Under the pieces are notes generated by a model, which had not been told where the DNA came from, made no database searches, and was given only the letters and a program-made list of their open reading frames with translations. DNA of 64,000 nt from CAVTHW01 sp963734625 (GTDB taxonomy: Bacteria > Acidobacteriota > Terriglobia > Bryobacterales > Bryobacteraceae). Shown piece by piece: positions 17,783 through 26,596 of the stretch (the stretch's first letter is position 1; each line of letters starts with the position of its first letter). Location: assembly GCA_963734625.1 (NCBI GenBank), contig CAVTHW010000012.1:186001-250000 (forward strand), written 5' to 3'. The position numbers and the translations under genes were made by a program.

Positions 17783-17819
17783 CGGGTCCGGCGTTTCGCT
17801 GCTGCTGCGGCGGCAGCCG

Positions 17820-18209
17820 CTAGCCATGGCAGCGGCAGAAGCTCCGGCCGGAAGAGACGAGTTTGCCGGCCAGGTAGGCGGCGACGGCCTCGCCGGCATC
17901 AGCCGAGGCGGCGACTACAACCGGGGTGATCCCGCTTGTCGCCAACGCCTCCGCGGCACGGTGCCCCATTCCGGCGCACAGAACGACATCGCAACCGGCA
18001 AGCGCCGACAGGATTCCGGCGTGGCTCTGCTGACCGCCGCCGGCATGACGCTGGCAGTCTCCCTGCTCATGCGAGTGGTTCATCAGGTTCGCACGCGTCT
18101 CGCGGCTCTTGATCTGACCGTTCTCGACCTCGTATACCAGAAAACTCTCACTACGGCCAAAGTGCTCTGAAATCGACTTGCCGTCATTCGTGGGTACCGC
18201 AATTTTCAT
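17820..18209 (-). CDS. NifX/NifB-type dinitrogenase iron-molybdenum cofactor domain protein
   Basis: The 129-residue protein has the family start MKIAVPTNDGKSISEHFGRS and the strand ALAGCDVVLCAGMGHRAAEAL. A His-rich insert (NHSHEQGDCQRH, near 55-67) and a C-terminal FCRCHG suggest metal binding. Such stand-alone proteins occur far beyond nitrogen fixers and are thought to carry Fe-S or other metal clusters. I start at 18209 because the conserved methionine is there; this overlaps the thioesterase gene by 26 bp. It is the last gene of a PadR-thioesterase-NifX unit. Confidence 0.88.
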   Translation of the reverse strand: MKIAVPTNDGKSISEHFGRSESFLVYEVENGQIKSRETRANLMNHSHEQGDCQRHAGGGQQSHAGILSALAGCDVVLCAGMGHRAAEALATSGITPVVVAASADAGEAVAAYLAGKLVSSGRSFCRCHG

Positions 18210-18696
18210 TTTCTTGCTCTCTCTCTGTTTGTAGGTCCAATGTGGCACGCAATCGTTCTTGCAGTCTCGGCAAGGTCAGGAATGTCGCCCAGGCGTGAGC
18301 GCGTTCCTTTCCGTCCGGGGCGCTCAGCGTGGCCTCGGTTTCAATTAGCCGCTTGGTGCGCCTGACAATCCACCCCCGGACCTGGAGTCTTTCGCCAGAT
18401 GTCACGCAGCGCCGGAACCGCACCCGGAGCTCGCCGGTGAGCGCTTCGCACCCCGCCGCCGCAACGGCTTTGGACATAGCCTCATCGAGCACCGTGCTGA
18501 CAATGCCGCCATGAACAATGCCGCGAAACCCTTCCCAATCCGGCGTAGGGGTCCAAGCGGCGCTGACCGCGCCATCCCCGGCGGTGTCGTAGTGTATTCT
18601 GAGCCCGTGCGGATGATCCCTCCCGCAAACGACGCAACGGGACTGAACTTGCGCGCGGAGCGAACGAACCGGCGTGGTAACGGCGGCGCCTAGCAT
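18184..18696 (-). CDS. Hotdog-fold PaaI-type acyl-CoA thioesterase
   Basis: The 170-residue protein has a Cys pair near the N terminus (CVVCGRDHPHGL, about 21-32), then the hotdog core with VHGGIVSTVLDEAMS at about 61-75, the usual catalytic helix region of PaaI thioesterases. The reaction would be hydrolysis of an acyl-CoA; the substrate is unknown. The CVxCGxxNPxGL-like start is typical of a PaaI subgroup. The gene overlaps both neighbours by a few bases, consistent with one transcript started at the PadR gene. Confidence 0.85.
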   Translation of the reverse strand: MLGAAVTTPVRSLRAQVQSRCVVCGRDHPHGLRIHYDTAGDGAVSAAWTPTPDWEGFRGIVHGGIVSTVLDEAMSKAVAAAGCEALTGELRVRFRRCVTSGERLQVRGWIVRRTKRLIETEATLSAPDGKERAHAWATFLTLPRLQERLRATLDLQTEREQENENCGTHE

Positions 18697-19163
18697 GGCG
18701 CTGTCCCATGAATCCGGGCTGGCTGCGGCGTTCGGGCGCGAATGCGGCTCCGCTTTGCCTTGCTGGCGGGCTCACCCCCCAAGGGCGACTGAGCTTCCTC
18801 GACGAAGCGGCTCATCGATTGTGACAAGTGACGGAGCACCGAGATCCATTCTTCGAGATGTTGCAATCCCCTTGGAGTGAGCGTGTACAGCCTTCTGGCG
18901 GGCCCGCTGCCTTCGATGTCCCATTTCGAGGTCACGCAATCGTTTTCTTCGAGCTGCCGCAGTGTCCGATAGAGCGCCGCCACCTCGATTTCGGCATCGG
19001 TGAGGGCGTATTGTTGAAGCTCGCGGGCCAGTTCGTATCCGTACGACCGCCCTTTCTTCCGTACCAGGAACAGCAGCACGGGTTCGACAAACCGGTACAG
19101 GTTCCCCATCGCGCACGTGCAGGGATGATCTTTGCCGTGACGTTGGCAGGTTCGAAGCGGCAT
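18690..19163 (-). CDS. PadR-family regulator with Cys/His-rich N terminus
   Basis: The 157-residue protein begins MPLRTCQRHGKDHPCTC, a cluster of three Cys and two His, followed by the PadR winged helix: MGNLYRFVEPVLLFLV, GRSYGYELA and VAALYRTLRQLEENDC. The C-terminal helix (about 105-140) would dimerise it. PadR proteins bind operators and respond to phenolics or drugs, but the N-terminal Cys/His cluster suggests a metal sensor. It heads a unit with a thioesterase and a NifX-like protein, both also rich in Cys/His motifs. I chose ATG 19163; upstream frame sequence looks non-coding. Confidence 0.85.
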   Translation of the reverse strand: MPLRTCQRHGKDHPCTCAMGNLYRFVEPVLLFLVRKKGRSYGYELARELQQYALTDAEIEVAALYRTLRQLEENDCVTSKWDIEGSGPARRLYTLTPRGLQHLEEWISVLRHLSQSMSRFVEEAQSPLGGEPASKAKRSRIRARTPQPARIHGTAPC

Positions 19164-19170
19164 GATCTGA

Positions 19171-19197
19171 GCATAACAGCAAAAACAGTATATATGC
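19171..19197. promoter_or_regulatory. Possible PadR promoter/operator
   Basis: This AT-rich 27 bases lies just upstream of the PadR start in a GC-rich region and has short inverted ends (GCATA...TATGC). On the minus strand it contains TATACT, a plausible -10 element. It is the best candidate for an autoregulatory operator, but the symmetry is weak. Confidence 0.3.
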
Positions 19198-19452
19198 GAG
19201 TAGCATCTATAGACTCTTTGGCCGTCAGCGTAGCAGAAAGCCGCGAGGCTCCCTACCGAGCGATGGAGGGAAGATCGTGCTGGTTTCTCACCTGGAGCTT
19301 TGTGGAGGCTCTTCTTGCCTCGCCAGCATTGGGACTGCTGGTTCCCGGCAGCCGGCATCCCCAGGCTGTCGCGGAGGTGCTTCGGGAGGCGCCCCACGCG
19401 CACGGGAACTTGATGCATGACCCGGTCCGCTGAGCCGCGTTGCTCTTGCCGG
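19198..19452. other. Intergenic stretch with no gene seen
   Basis: I see no convincing start, repeat or terminator here. It separates the PadR unit from the 3' end of the glycosyltransferase gene. Confidence 0.4.
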
Positions 19453-20509
19453 TTAAAGCAGCGGACGCACTGAATCGAGGAACATCCGAGCTACCTCGGG
19501 CGCATTGAATTTCATCACTGCCCGCTTTCCGGCGTCAGCCAGAGCGGCGCGTAAGTCGGGCTCGCGGTAGAGACGCAGGATCGCCTCGGCCAGTGATTCT
19601 TCACTCTCGGGCTCGGCCAGGAGCCCCTGCTCGAGCACCTCGGGCGCGGCCCCGGCCCGCGCGGCGATAATCGGCTTGCCCGCCGCCATAGCCTCCAGAA
19701 AGACGATGCCAAAGCCTTCCTGGACGCTGGGAAGGCAGAAGACGTCGCAGCGGTTGTACTCGCGGGCCAGCTCATCCTGCGATAGGTCGCCGGGCCAATG
19801 CACAGTGTCTCTCAAGTTTCTTCTCGCGCCAGATCGAGTGCAGCCGCTTCGCTTCCGGCCCGCCGCCAACAATGCGGATTTCAAGGCCGTGGATCTCTCC
19901 GCGAAGCCTTGCCGCGGCCCCCAGCAGCAGGTGCAGCCTCTTGCGCGGATAGAAGCGGCAGACCGTGAGGATTGTGAATTTCTCGGGCGCCGCCGCCACC
20001 GGGTTGCGCGCAAAAAGCTCCTGCCACGCGGCGAGGTCGATCAATTCGGGGACGATCGCCGGCGCTTCGGCAAGACCATAAAGCTCCTGAATACGTCCGG
20101 CGGCATATTGGCTAGTCGTGATGACCAGATCGGCGCGGCGCACGTGCAGCGCTTCGCAGCGGGCCTGAATCGACATCGTCGCGCGGGTCGCGCCGCGCTC
20201 GAAGCGCATCTCGTCGGCGATCACTCCCTTGATCGACGCCACGTGCGGCTTGCCCGTGCGGCCGGCGATGCGGTAGCCGTCCATGTCGATGCCAACGGTG
20301 AGGTCCGAGCGGTCCCAGCGCCGGGCGCGAAGCTGCTCGTTGAACAGGAGCCTTTGCGCGGTGAATACCGGCAGCCGCAACCTCGGCGCGACGAGTTCGA
20401 TTTCGACGCCCTCGCGGCGCAAAGCCTTGGCCAGGGTGACGAGCCCGGCAAATGTGCCGCTGCCCTGCGCGAGGTTGAGCGGGGTTCCGATGATGAAGCT
20501 GATCCGCAC
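19453..20509 (-). pseudogene. GT4-type glycosyltransferase, one +1 frameshift
   Basis: Two overlapping frames together make a complete GT-B glycosyltransferase. The first (from 20509) has the N-terminal domain starting MRISFIIGTPLNLAQGSG and reaches the linker FTILTVCRFYPRKRLHLLL. The second carries DTVHWPGDLSQDELAREYN, CDVFCLPSVQEGFGIVFLEAMA (the EGFG..E GT4 donor site) and the C-terminal helix. They join if one base is removed around 19805-19815 (AAACTTGAGAGACAC), giving KLEDTVHWPG. It is divergent from queC by 27 bp. Either a sequencing insertion or a recent lesion; all key motifs are intact. Confidence 0.85.
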
Positions 20510-20536
20510 AGCTTATGATACGCTGAAGCCGATCAA

Positions 20537-21217
20537 GTGCATAAACGGCTCAAAGCAGTGTGCCTGCTGAGCGGCGGGCTGGACTCCGCCACCTGCCTGG
20601 CCTACGCCCTGAAGGAAGGCTACGAGTGCTATGCCCTGTCGTTCGACTACGGGCAGCGCCACCGCGTAGAACTGGAGGCGGCGGCGCGCGTCGCGGCCAG
20701 TCTGGGAGCATCCAGGCATGTTGTGGTGAAAGCCGGCCTTGGTGATTTTGGCGGCTCGGCGCTGACCGGCGACATCGCGGTGCCGAAGGGACGCTTGCCG
20801 GGGGAAATGGGGCGGGGAATTCCGGTCACCTATGTGCCGGCGCGCAATACGGTCTTCCTGTCGCTGGCCCTGGCCTGGGCGGAGGTGTTGGGCGCCGCCG
20901 ACGTCTTCATCGGGGTGAACGCCATCGATTATTCGGGCTACCCTGACTGCCGGCCCGAGTACATCCAGGCGTTCGAGCACCTGGCGAACCTGGCCACGAA
21001 AGCGGGCGTCGAAGGGCGCACGAAGTTCCGGATTCACGCTCCGCTGATTCGCCTTGGCAAGGCCGAGATCGTGACGCTCGCCGCGAGCCTGGGCGTACCG
21101 TTCGGCCTGACCCATAGTTGTTACGACCCGGCGCCGGACGGCAAGGCTTGCGGGGCGTGTGATTCGTGCCTGCTGCGGCGCAAGGGATTCGAGGAGGCCG
21201 GGATTGAAGATCGCTGA
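20537..21217 (+). CDS. queC: 7-cyano-7-deazaguanine synthase (QueC)
   Basis: This ATP-dependent enzyme converts 7-carboxy-7-deazaguanine to preQ0 for queuosine or archaeosine-like modifications. The 226-residue protein has the PP-loop LLSGGLDSATC (about 9-19), VPARNTVFLS near 95-104 and the zinc-binding set CYDPAPDGKACGACDSCLLR (Cys at about 195, 204, 207, 210). GTG at 20537 is the start that gives the family N terminus (MHKRLKAVCLLSGG). Its 3' end overlaps queE by 14 bp, so the two are co-translated. Length is normal. Confidence 0.95.
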   Translation: MHKRLKAVCLLSGGLDSATCLAYALKEGYECYALSFDYGQRHRVELEAAARVAASLGASRHVVVKAGLGDFGGSALTGDIAVPKGRLPGEMGRGIPVTYVPARNTVFLSLALAWAEVLGAADVFIGVNAIDYSGYPDCRPEYIQAFEHLANLATKAGVEGRTKFRIHAPLIRLGKAEIVTLAASLGVPFGLTHSCYDPAPDGKACGACDSCLLRRKGFEEAGIEDR

Positions 21218-21887
21218 GATCTTCCACTCCATTCAGGGCGAAGGCGGCCTGGTGGGCACGCCCAGCGTCTTCGTTCGCACGAGCGGCTGCAATTTGCGCT
21301 GCGTCTGGTGCGACACGCCGTACACCTCCTGGGAGCCGGAGGGCGAGGAGATGGAGCTCGAAGAAATCCTGGCCCGCGTGGCGCGATACCGGGCTCATTA
21401 CGCCGTCATCACCGGCGGCGAGCCGTTGATCGCTAACGATGTGGTTTCGCTGACGGAAGCCTTGCGCCGCATGGCGATGCACATCACCGTCGAGACGGCG
21501 GGCACGGTGTTCGCGCCCGTGGCCTGCGACTTGATGAGTATCAGCCCTAAGCTGGCCAATTCGACTCCGTACGAAAGAGACAGCGGCCGGTGGGCGGTGC
21601 AGCACGACCGGCTCCGCATCCGGCCGGACGTTGTGCGGCGGCTGATGGGCGCCTACGATTATCAACTCAAGTTTGTGGTCGAGGAAGAAGACGATCTCGA
21701 TGAGATCCGAAACCTGTTGACTTCACTGCGCGCCGACCCGCAGCGGGTGATTCTGATGCCGGAGGGCACGGACCCCGATGTTCTTCGAGACCGGGGCGCA
21801 TGGCTGGCCGAGATCTGCAAGGCGCAGGGCTACCGCTTCAGCCCCCGTTTGCACATCGATCTCTACGGCAACCGCCGCGGCGTGTAG
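21204..21887 (+). CDS. queE: 7-carboxy-7-deazaguanine synthase (QueE)
   Basis: This radical-SAM enzyme makes 7-carboxy-7-deazaguanine from 6-carboxytetrahydropterin, the step before QueC. The 227-residue protein starts at TTG 21204 (LKIAEIFHSIQGEG) behind GGAGG; it has SGCNLRCVWCDTP carrying CxxxCxxC, the glycine-rich VITGGEPL and SISPKLANSTP motifs typical of QueE. It directly follows queC. No queD or folE is visible, so those steps must be encoded elsewhere. Confidence 0.94.
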   Translation: MKIAEIFHSIQGEGGLVGTPSVFVRTSGCNLRCVWCDTPYTSWEPEGEEMELEEILARVARYRAHYAVITGGEPLIANDVVSLTEALRRMAMHITVETAGTVFAPVACDLMSISPKLANSTPYERDSGRWAVQHDRLRIRPDVVRRLMGAYDYQLKFVVEEEDDLDEIRNLLTSLRADPQRVILMPEGTDPDVLRDRGAWLAEICKAQGYRFSPRLHIDLYGNRRGV

Positions 21888-21894
21888 ACGCAAG

Positions 21895-23236
21895 TCACGC
21901 CCGCTGCAATCCCAGGGCCTTGATGCGTTTGTGCAGGTTGGTGCGCTCCACGCCGAGGGCGCGGGCGGCGGCGGCGACGTTCCAGCCGGCTTCGTCGAGG
22001 GCGCGCAGAAGGCGCTGGCGCTCGGCGCTCTCGCGGGCCTGTTGCAAGGATGATTGGCGCGGCGGCGCTTCGCGCAACTCGGCCGGGATCGAGCCCGGCC
22101 TCCAAAGCCGGACCCTGGGTCAGGATGGCCATCCGTTCCACGATGTTCTTCAGCTCCCGCGCGTTGCCCGGCCAGTGATAGCTCTCGAACACCGGGAAGA
22201 CCGCTTCGTCCGAGCGTCTTCTGTTTGAAGTTATTGCGCGCGCAGAATTCCTGAAGGAAGTACTCGGCCAGCGGCCGGATGTCCTCGACGCGCTCGCGCA
22301 GGGGCGGGATTCGGATCGGCACGACGCTCAGCCGGTAGTACAGGTCCTCGCGGTACTGCTGGCGGCTCACCATGGAAGCCAGGTCCTGGTTGGTCGCCGA
22401 GATAACGCGAACCGCGACCCGCACGGCCTGCTCGCCTCCCACGCGGTGGAACTCGCCTTCCTGGAGCACTCGCAAGAGTTTGGCCTGAGAAGCGGGATGC
22501 AGATCGCCGACCTCGTCGAGAAAGAGGGTCCCGCCATCGGCCAGCTCGAACTTGCCGCGGCGCAATGCCGGCCGCGCCGGTGAACGCCCCTTTCTCGTGG
22601 CCGAACAGTTCGCTTTCGAGCAGCTCCGTCGGGATCGCGGCGCAGTTCACCTTGACGAACGGGCCCGAGGAGAACGGGCTGGATTGGTGAATGTGCGCCG
22701 CGAGCAATTCCTTCCCCGTCCCCGACTCGCCGATCAGCAGCACGCGGGCGTCGGAGCGGGCCGCCAGACGCCGCCTGCTCGACCGCGCGCTGGAAGGCGG
22801 CGCTGGGACCGATCATCCGGGACGCCGGGCCGATCATCTCCCGCAGCCGCTCATTCTCCTGGCGCAACGTAGCTTGTTCGAGGGCGTTCTTCACCGCCAG
22901 CAGCACCCTGTCCCGGCCCAGCGGCTTCTCCAGGAAATCGAAGGCGCCGGCGCGCGTGGCCTCGACGGCTTCCGCAATGGTTGCATTGCCGGAGATCATG
23001 ACGGCAGGCGCGGCGTTGCCCGCGGCGCGAAGCTCGCGCAGCAGCTCGATGCCATTTCCGTCGGGCAGGCGGACATCGAGCAGCAGCACGTCGGCCCGCG
23101 GCGTGTCGGGGTGAACGCGGCCGGCGGCGATCGACTGGCAGCACGTAACGGCGTAGCCTGCGCGCTCCAGGATCAAACGCAGCGAGCGCCCGATGTTCTC
23201 CTCGTCGTCAACGATCAGAATCCGGTTTCGAGGCAT
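21895..23236 (-). pseudogene. NtrX-type sigma-54 response regulator, four +1 frameshifts
   Basis: Five successive frames carry a complete NtrC/NtrX-family protein: receiver domain (RILIVDDEENIGRSL, phospho-Asp in VLLLDVRLPDGNG), sigma-54 AAA+ domain (GESGTGKELLA, GEKGAFTGA written as GHEKGAFTGA, ADGGTLFLDEVGDL, DLYYRLSVVPIRIPPLRER, WPGNARELKN) and Fis-type HTH (GWNVAAAARALGVERTNLHKRI). Each join needs one surplus base removed, near 22766-22772, 22563-22566, 22210-22211 and 22083-22087. It overlaps the kinase gene by 29 bp, so it is its cognate regulator. No in-frame stop interrupts the corrected product. Functional status depends on whether the shifts are real. Confidence 0.85.
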
Positions 23237-24614
23237 TCGGCGGAAGCACGACGCGGAAACCCGCGCCGCCCAATTCTCCCTTCACCAGCAAGATATCACC
23301 ACCCATCAGCAGCGCGCTTTTCCGCGCGATGGAGAGGCCCAACCCCATTCCGTGCTTCTTGTAGGAAATCGCGGGCTCAAACAGCGATTGCCGCGCTTCC
23401 TCGCTCAAGCCCGGCCCGGAGTCGTGCACTTCGACCGCGACCTGACCTCCGGCCAGCACGGTCGAGCAAAGCACCCGCCCGCCGCTCCCGGCCGCTTCGG
23501 CGGCGTTCTCCAGCAGGTTGGTGAGGATGCCTTTCACCAGGTCCGCGTCGGCGCAAGCGGGAGGCAGCGCGGCGTCGAGACGCAACTCGTAGGCGACCTC
23601 GGGATGCCCGGCCTTGAGAAATGCCGCTCGTTCCTCGATCAAGGCGTTTACGTCGAGCGAAACCGGATGGACCGGCGGCTCGGCGGCGAACTCGGAGAAT
23701 GCGCGCACGCGCCGCTCCAGGCTGTCCACCTCTTCGATCACGATCTGTGACGCCTGCTGGGTGAAAGCCGCGTCGCCTTCGCCCGAGCGCGCCTGCATTT
23801 CCTCCATGGTCAGACGGATGGGCGTCAGCGAGTTCTTGATCTCGTGCGCCATCTTGCGCGCCAGGCTCTGCCAGCTTGCCAGTTGAGCCAGGTATACGAG
23901 CCTGGATTTCTGCCGGTCAAGCTGCTCCGCCATGTGATTGAAGGCGCGGATGGCCCGGCCGACTTCGTCCTCTCGTTGAGTAGAAACACGGGCCTCGAAG
24001 TTGCCGGAGGCCAGCTCGCTCAAGCCCCGGGTGAGGTCATGGATCGGCCGGCTGACCCGCGCGGCGAAGAAGACCAACAAGGCCAGTGACACCGCCCAGG
24101 TACAGACGGCGAGCAGCAGGAAGGTAACGATGAAGCCCCGGCGGAGGTCGCGCCCGGAGCCCGCCTCTACCAACTTGCGGGCCTCCCGGTACTCGCTGCT
24201 CAGACGATCCATGGCCACGCCGCCCAGGGATCGCGACCACGCCAGGACTTCTGTCTCGCGCCGCACGACATAGTTGAGTTGGTCGTTTTCCTTGCCGGAA
24301 AGGTAGAACCGCTCGGGCTGCGCGCTGTCCCAGAACTCGCGGACCGCCTCGGGCCACTGGCCTATTGTGCGCTGGTCGTAGTGTTGGGCCGCGAGGGGGC
24401 TTGCCAGCGCCTCGGCCTTCAATGCTTCCCGCGAACGCTGATAGAACTCGCGGCCGGTCTGCTCCAAGAGGCGGGAGATCTTATCCAGTTCCTGCGTGGA
24501 GGCATAGCCCAGGCTGCGCTCGAGCAGGGAAGTGGAGAGCCAAAGCGTGGCGGCCAGCGGAATGAGCGTCGCCGCCAGAAAAAGCAGAATAAGCCTGTTG
24601 CGAAGACGGTTCAT
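23208..24614 (-). CDS. NtrY-like membrane sensor histidine kinase
   Basis: The 468-residue kinase has a first transmembrane helix (LILLFLAATLIPLAATLWL), a periplasmic sensor domain of about 130 residues, a second helix (FIVTFLLLAVCTWAVSLALLVFF), HAMP (RVSRPIHDLTRGLSELASG), the phospho-acceptor box MAHEIKNSLTPI with H257, N box NLLENAAEAAGSGG, and G boxes DSGPGLS and GMGLGLSIA. It is intact although its regulator gene downstream is frameshifted. With DUF4390 upstream, the order matches the DUF4390-NtrY-NtrX arrangement known from Betaproteobacteria. The stimulus is unknown; an envelope signal is plausible from the Omp85 neighbour. Confidence 0.92.
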   Translation of the reverse strand: MNRLRNRLILLFLAATLIPLAATLWLSTSLLERSLGYASTQELDKISRLLEQTGREFYQRSREALKAEALASPLAAQHYDQRTIGQWPEAVREFWDSAQPERFYLSGKENDQLNYVVRRETEVLAWSRSLGGVAMDRLSSEYREARKLVEAGSGRDLRRGFIVTFLLLAVCTWAVSLALLVFFAARVSRPIHDLTRGLSELASGNFEARVSTQREDEVGRAIRAFNHMAEQLDRQKSRLVYLAQLASWQSLARKMAHEIKNSLTPIRLTMEEMQARSGEGDAAFTQQASQIVIEEVDSLERRVRAFSEFAAEPPVHPVSLDVNALIEERAAFLKAGHPEVAYELRLDAALPPACADADLVKGILTNLLENAAEAAGSGGRVLCSTVLAGGQVAVEVHDSGPGLSEEARQSLFEPAISYKKHGMGLGLSIARKSALLMGGDILLVKGELGGAGFRVVLPPNASKPDSDR

Positions 24615-24629
24615 GGACGAGCCGGCGGG

Positions 24630-25217
24630 CTAGTGCAAATCCCGCGGGCGGAACGGCCCCGCCTCGGCGAGCGCGCGAGTCTCGCCGCTGGGTTGCGGCC
24701 GGCTGAATAACTCAATCAACCTCGTCAGCGTCGCTCCGGTCTGCTCGCCGGGCGGCGGACTCTCATCCGGCCGTTCCGCGCGAACATCCAATCTTACCCA
24801 AAACCGGGAATCCGGCGAGAGACGGTCGGACGGCAACGACAAGCTGTCCAGGCACCACGTCTCCGCCTGGGTGGCGGACAGGTGCGACGCGGATTTCTTG
24901 GAGCTGCCCAGGTGGGTTACGACGAACTTCTCCTCCCAGAGGTCGTAGCTTACTGCGAGGCGTCCCGCGGTGCGTGCATAGACAGTGTTCCTGGAAGGCG
25001 CGTAGATCGTGAATTGGAGAGCGAAGACCACCGGAGAACCGTTGTGGAGCCGATCCAGCGCCTGACCCTCGATGAAGCGCAGCCTCGTCGCCGTGGGGTA
25101 AATGCGGCCGGCCTCCGCGCGCACGCCCAGCGCCGTCTGGGCGCACATCACTCCCCCCGCGGCGGCGAAGGCCGCTATGAGCCGTAATCTTCTGAATATT
25201 GTCGAGAGCGAGGCCAT
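24630..25217 (-). CDS. DUF4390 domain secreted protein
   Basis: The 195-residue protein has a signal peptide (LIAAFAAAGGVMCAQ) and a beta-sandwich-like body with the DUF4390 pattern IEGQALDRLHNGSPVVFALQFTIY and YDLWEEKFVV. DUF4390 genes regularly precede ntrY-like kinases, as here, and may present or modulate the periplasmic signal. Its ATG at 25217 shares a base with the Omp85 stop (TGATG), so translation is coupled. The C terminus is Pro/Gly-rich (ESPPPGEQTG). Confidence 0.85.
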   Translation of the reverse strand: MASLSTIFRRLRLIAAFAAAGGVMCAQTALGVRAEAGRIYPTATRLRFIEGQALDRLHNGSPVVFALQFTIYAPSRNTVYARTAGRLAVSYDLWEEKFVVTHLGSSKKSASHLSATQAETWCLDSLSLPSDRLSPDSRFWVRLDVRAERPDESPPPGEQTGATLTRLIELFSRPQPSGETRALAEAGPFRPRDLH

Positions 25218-26461
25218 CAAAAGGCCACACCAGTCGTAAACACAGGGATAACCCGGCCCGACTTCAACGGGAAGGCGAGCGCCAGGAAGAACCCGTCCCC
25301 GTCGCCATAACCTACGCCGAGAGAATGTTTCGTTTCGCCGCTCTGCTCACTCGTCCAGAGTGCGCCCGTGTCGTAGAAAACCTTGAAGCCATGGTAGCTG
25401 TACTCAAGCGAACCATGCGCGACTCGCGTGCCGCCCAGGGGCTCCAGGTCGAACTTGCTCCAGCCGCGAAGCGTGGATGCGTTGCCGAGCACGAACCGCT
25501 CGAACAGCGGCGGCCGGCCGGAGACGGTTCCCGCCAGGAAACTCGCGCCTACGACCTGATGATTCCATCTATAGGCATAGCTCGCCTCCACCTCGTGGCG
25601 GGCGTAAGCGTAGTCTGAATCGAAAGTCCTGGTGGCCGCGCGCAGGCTGTAACCTGCTTCGAGGTCTTGCTTAGGACCCTCCGAGCCTTCCAGCCGGCGT
25701 TTGAAGCGCAGAGTCGTCGTCACGGCATTGGAAGCTTCGGTGTGCGCGGCCGGGTAAGGCTTCTGGAAGCGCTGAAACGATGCGCCCACGGAGAGCGTCA
25801 GCGGCTCGGCCAGCACGAACGTCGCCGATGGGGCGAAGTCCTGCCTCGTCCGATATGCCTCCGCCAGGGAGCTTCGGGACTGGAGCGCAGTCAGAGTGCT
25901 TCCGGACCACTGCTGGTGGAAACTGGCGAACTGGAATCCCAGGCGGACGCGGTCGGTAAAGACGTGCCGGTTCTCGTAGCCGGCGGTCACGCCCGCGAAG
26001 CGCTCGAGCAAGGCGTCGCCGTCGTTCGTAATCCCGAGGTTGATCTGGCTGTCTCCAGCGTTAAACTTCGCGTTGAGGATTCCGCTCCATCCCTGCCTGG
26101 AGTTGTAGATCGCCTTGGGCAGGGAGAGGTCGAAGTTCTGACGGGGCCGTAGCCCTTTGGCCTCGAACAGAACGATCACCTGCTCCGCCTTGGTGCCCTT
26201 GCTCACCTTCGGGGAGACCAGCCTGGCGTGCAGTTCGGTCCGGATGCGGCCGGCGATCTTCTCGATCGTCGACTGGTCCAGGTTCTTGCCGACCAGGTTC
26301 TCCATGTCGGCGCGCAGGCCGCGGCTGACCTGGGTCTTGCTGCCGCCGGCTATGTCCACGCTCTCCACCAGGTACTTGGAGTTGACGTTGATCCCCGTCT
26401 GCGCGGGCAGCAGGCCCGATGCGGCCCAGAACATCAGCAGGATAAGGCAAGCTCTCTTCAT
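25217..26461 (-). CDS. Omp85-family outer-membrane protein with one POTRA domain
   Basis: The 414-residue protein starts with a signal peptide (ACLILLMFWAASGLLPAQ), one POTRA-like domain (about 25-110) and a beta-barrel. The barrel holds LGNASTLRGW, the conserved (V/L)RG(Y/F/W) lid-lock motif of Omp85/TpsB proteins, and ends in F. One POTRA and a short barrel suit a TamA/TpsB-like or surface-antigen-like member rather than BamA itself. It leads an operon with DUF4390 and a two-component system, so it may be the monitored envelope component. Confidence 0.8.
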   Translation of the reverse strand: MKRACLILLMFWAASGLLPAQTGINVNSKYLVESVDIAGGSKTQVSRGLRADMENLVGKNLDQSTIEKIAGRIRTELHARLVSPKVSKGTKAEQVIVLFEAKGLRPRQNFDLSLPKAIYNSRQGWSGILNAKFNAGDSQINLGITNDGDALLERFAGVTAGYENRHVFTDRVRLGFQFASFHQQWSGSTLTALQSRSSLAEAYRTRQDFAPSATFVLAEPLTLSVGASFQRFQKPYPAAHTEASNAVTTTLRFKRRLEGSEGPKQDLEAGYSLRAATRTFDSDYAYARHEVEASYAYRWNHQVVGASFLAGTVSGRPPLFERFVLGNASTLRGWSKFDLEPLGGTRVAHGSLEYSYHGFKVFYDTGALWTSEQSGETKHSLGVGYGDGDGFFLALAFPLKSGRVIPVFTTGVAF

Positions 26462-26596
26462 GCGCTAAGGGCGATGCACTTGCAGTGCCAAAGCCAAGTG
26501 ATTGAACGTAAGAACATTAGACTCTCCGAAGCGTGAATTGGTTTCACGGGTGTGCGGGGCTGGCGCCGGTTGACGGCCGGTGATATGATCCCAGAC

